Positions 61,848 to 64,000 of a DNA stretch of 64,000 nt are shown here, piece after piece; position 1 is the first letter of the stretch, and each line of letters begins with the position of its first letter. Source of the DNA: Pirellulales bacterium (GTDB lineage Bacteria > Planctomycetota > Planctomycetia > Pirellulales > JAEUIK01); assembly GCA_019636335.1 (NCBI GenBank), contig JAHBXR010000002.1:310001-374000 (forward strand), written 5' to 3'. The notes under the pieces were generated by a model. That model saw only the letters and a program-made list of their open reading frames with translations, ran no database searches and was not told the DNA's origin. The position numbers and the translations under genes are program-made.

Positions 61848-62417
61848 ATGAAACCACGTCTGCAAGAACGCTACGAGAAGGAACTGCTTCCGGCGCTCGC
61901 CACGAAGCTGGGCCGCACGAATCGCCATTCGCTGCCCCGGTTGCAGAAGATCGTCGTCAATATGGGAGTGGGCAGCGCGATCAGCGAGAAGAAACATCTC
62001 GAGGACGCGGTGTCGGCCCTGACACAGATCGTCGGTCAGAAGCCGGTGATCACGAAGGCCCGCACCTCGATCGCCGGGTTCAAACTCCGCGAAGGCCAGC
62101 AGATCGGCTGCAAGGCCACGCTGCGTGGCGCCCGGATGTACGAGTTCCTCGATCGACTGATCTCGGTCGCGATCCCGCGCGTGCGCGACTTCCGCGGTCT
62201 CGATCCGGACGGTTTCGACCACCGGGGGAACTACAACATGGGGCTGTCCGAGCAGCTCGTGTTCCCGGAATTGAATCCGGACAAGTACACCCGCGTGCAG
62301 GGGATGAACATCACGATGGTCATCTCGACGAATAGCGACGACGAGTCGCGGGAATTGCTCCGCGGCTTTGGCATGCCCTTCAAGGCGCCCGAGGGTCAAA
62401 AGGCCGGCGCCGCCTGA
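61848..62417 (+). CDS. rplE: 50S ribosomal protein L5
   Basis: 189 residues, ATG at 61848. PRLQKIVVNMGVGSAISEKK, QKPVITKARTSIAGFKLREG, CKATLRGARMYEFLDRLISV and RDFRGLDPDGFDHRGNYNMG are all conserved. It binds 5S rRNA in the central protuberance. Confidence 0.97.
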   Translation: MKPRLQERYEKELLPALATKLGRTNRHSLPRLQKIVVNMGVGSAISEKKHLEDAVSALTQIVGQKPVITKARTSIAGFKLREGQQIGCKATLRGARMYEFLDRLISVAIPRVRDFRGLDPDGFDHRGNYNMGLSEQLVFPELNPDKYTRVQGMNITMVISTNSDDESRELLRGFGMPFKAPEGQKAGAA

Positions 62418-62499
62418 GTGGCGGAAGCGCGTGAGCGAAATCACTGACTTGCCCGGGTCGAATGGCGGCCGCGGGACATAACGACGAACAGGACATTCG

Positions 62500-62685
62500 A
62501 TGGCCAGCAAATCGAAAATCGCGATGGCGAAGCGGAAGCCGAAGTTTTCCACTCGGCTCGTGCGTCGCTGTCTGTTGTGCGGCCGGCCGCGTGCCGTGTA
62601 TCGCAAGTTCGGAATCTGCCGCATCTGCTTCAAGAATCTGGCGAACGATGGCCTGATTCCGGGCGTGAAGAAGGCCAGTTGGTAA
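62500..62685 (+). CDS. rpsN: 30S ribosomal protein S14, zinc-binding type
   Basis: 61 residues, ATG at 62500. The short type Z form with two CxxC pairs ([20 protein letters not shown] then CRICF) which bind zinc, as in many Gram-positive and planctomycete genomes; the long zinc-free form is absent here. Ends [11 protein letters not shown] as usual. rpsH follows after 15 nt. Confidence 0.96.
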   Translation: MASKSKIAMAKRKPKFSTRLVRRCLLCGRPRAVYRKFGICRICFKNLANDGLIPGVKKASW

Positions 62686-62700
62686 GGGAACCGCACGACG

Positions 62701-63096
62701 ATGATGACCGACCCGATTGCCGACATGTTGACCCGTCTCCGCAATGCGGTGCGCGTCGAACGCCCTCATGTCGAGATGCCGGTTTCCAAAGTGAAGCGCG
62801 GCCTCGCCGAGGTGCTCAAGCGCGAAGGCTACATCTGGGACTGGGAAGAAGTCGAATCCCAGCCGGTGAAGCAGTTGCGCATTCACCTCAAGTACGGACC
62901 GAACGGCGAGCGCGTCATTCGGCACATTCGCCGCGTCAGCAAGCCGGGGCGCCGCGTGTACAGCGGCCACGGCACGCTGCGGCCGGTGTTGAACGGCCTG
63001 GGCATCTCGATCATCAGCACCAGCCGCGGCGTGATCAGCGACCGCGAGGCGCGACAGCGCAAGCTGGGGGGCGAAGTGTTGTGCGAGTTGTACTAG
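62701..63096 (+). CDS. rpsH: 30S ribosomal protein S8
   Basis: 131 residues, ATG at 62701 (second ATG 62704). DPIADMLTRLRNAVRVERPH, VSKVKRGLAEVLKREGYIWD and NGLGISIISTSRGVISDREA are typical. It binds the central domain of 16S rRNA and, in E. coli, represses the spc messenger at the L5 site. Confidence 0.97.
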   Translation: MMTDPIADMLTRLRNAVRVERPHVEMPVSKVKRGLAEVLKREGYIWDWEEVESQPVKQLRIHLKYGPNGERVIRHIRRVSKPGRRVYSGHGTLRPVLNGLGISIISTSRGVISDREARQRKLGGEVLCELY

Positions 63097-63158
63097 TTGC
63101 CAGCAGCACGCACCCGCCTGTAGCAAACACGAACACGTAACGACAAGGCTCATTCGTC

Positions 63159-63704
63159 ATGTCCCGTATCGGCAAGAAACCGGTTTCCATTCCCGGCGGC
63201 GTCAAGGCCGGCATCGAGGGACGCACCGTCTCGATTGAAGGTCCGCTCGGGAAGCTCTCCTGGGAGTTCCGTCCCGAAGTGACGGTCGAGGCCGACGCCG
63301 GCGCGAACGAAATGCGCGTCTCGCGCAAGTCGGAGGACCGGCTCTCGCGATCGTTGCACGGCCTGACTCGCGCCATGATCCAGAACATGATCGTCGGCGT
63401 CACGCAGGGCTACGAGAAGCGGCTCGAGATCGTGGGGGTCGGCTATTTGGCGGCCGTACAGAAGGACGTGCTGCAGGTGCGTGTCGGCTTCGCGAACGAA
63501 GTCCACACGAAGATTCCACCGGGGCTGACGGTGACCTGCCCCGATCAGACGCACGTGCTGATCAAGGGCATCGACAAGCAGTTGGTCGGTCAGTTTGCGG
63601 CCGAGATTCGCTCGATTCGCAAGCCAGAGCCCTACAAGGGCAAGGGCGTGCGTTATGAAGGCGAAGCGGTCCGTCGCAAGGCCGGCAAGGCAGTGGTGAA
63701 GTAA
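63159..63704 (+). CDS. rplF: 50S ribosomal protein L6
   Basis: 181 residues, ATG at 63159 ([20 protein letters not shown]). Two similar domains: [40 protein letters not shown] and the end of the second, [20 protein letters not shown]. It lies near the factor-binding site. Length matches the family. Confidence 0.97.
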   Translation: MSRIGKKPVSIPGGVKAGIEGRTVSIEGPLGKLSWEFRPEVTVEADAGANEMRVSRKSEDRLSRSLHGLTRAMIQNMIVGVTQGYEKRLEIVGVGYLAAVQKDVLQVRVGFANEVHTKIPPGLTVTCPDQTHVLIKGIDKQLVGQFAAEIRSIRKPEPYKGKGVRYEGEAVRRKAGKAVVK

Positions 63705-63780
63705 GCAATCGATCCCGACGTTCGAGCGGCCCGACGCCGGTGGGCGTCGCACGAGCCCCGACGACAACGAGGCGACTCCA

Positions 63781-64000
63781 GTGAATCACGACAAGACGAT
63801 TTTCCGGCAACGCAAGCGACGCCGTTTTCGAGTGCGCAAGCGCCTGAAGGGGACCGCCGAACGTCCCCGCCTGGCCGTGTATCGCAGCCACAAGAACATC
63901 GCGGCGCAGGTGATCGACGACAGCGAGGGGCGGACCCTCATGTCGGTCAGCACGCAGGATGGCTCGTTGCGTGGCACGTTGAAGTACGGCGGCAACAAGG
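63781..64000 (+). CDS. rplR: 50S ribosomal protein L18, N-terminal part (cut by right edge)
   Basis: GTG at 63781 opens a frame to the window end (73 codons): [60 protein letters not shown]. This is L18, a 5S rRNA binder, in its expected place after rplF. The remaining residues and the following spc genes lie outside the window. Confidence 0.94.
   Translation, partial: MNHDKTIFRQRKRRRFRVRKRLKGTAERPRLAVYRSHKNIAAQVIDDSEGRTLMSVSTQDGSLRGTLKYGGNK

Overview
This window is a high-GC chromosomal segment, almost certainly from a planctomycete and most likely of the order Pirellulales. The signs are a giant secreted PVC-type cytochrome c protein with a CANCH haem motif, a secreted modular protein opening with a LEERRLLAG motif, several secreted PQQ-like beta-propellers, a Cys-Cys repeat protein, an EF-Tu with the divergent switch I seen in this phylum, a sigma factor with an unusual DNA-binding-type N-terminal half, frequent GTG/TTG starts and weak Shine-Dalgarno sequences. 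The order assignment rests on recalled family knowledge, not on a tree.

Layout. 1-8.4 kb holds secreted and hypothetical proteins: a partial PQQ-like propeller, the PVC cytochrome, a secreted protein, a cupin, the CCEPSCCEA repeat protein and a planctomycete-type hypothetical. 8.7-12.1 kb is a haem cluster in which uroporphyrinogen-III synthase and uroporphyrinogen decarboxylase are one polypeptide, followed by protoporphyrinogen oxidase. 12.1-24.1 kb carries a LOG-family protein, an SGNH/PKD/RTX secreted protein, two PQQ-like propellers with a coupled receiver-like protein, a YfbM-like protein, a PilZ-like protein and a secreted transglutaminase-like/TPR protein. 24.3-34.4 kb has ribBA, a conserved hypothetical, a 2-oxoacid:ferredoxin oxidoreductase (korAB) flanked on both sides by CBS-pair proteins, an SDR oxidoreductase, a DUF3891 protein and a secreted protein.

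35-64 kb is the information-processing core: a sigma-70 family factor, then tRNA-Thr(TGT)-Tyr(GTA)-Gly(TCC)-Thr(GGT)-tuf-tRNA-Trp(CCA)-secE-nusG-rplKAJL-rpoBC, the str genes rpsL-rpsG-fusA, and the S10/spc cluster from rpsJ to rplR (cut by the right edge). Apart from the sigma factor this is one head-to-tail plus-strand block in the classic bacterial order. The tRNA-tuf order matches the E. coli thrU-tyrU-glyT-thrT-tufB unit, with anticodons in the same order.

No phage, insertion sequence, CRISPR array or defence island is visible. The most unusual items are the Cys-Cys repeat protein, the sigma factor with three helix-turn-helix-like segments in front of its sigma regions, the HemD-HemE fusion, a 62-nt out-of-frame overlap of rpsC and rplP, CBS proteins on both sides of korAB, a receiver with Asn at the phosphoacceptor position coupled to a propeller gene, an EF-G with a divergent domain IV, and a 30-nt palindromic element present twice with one mismatch.
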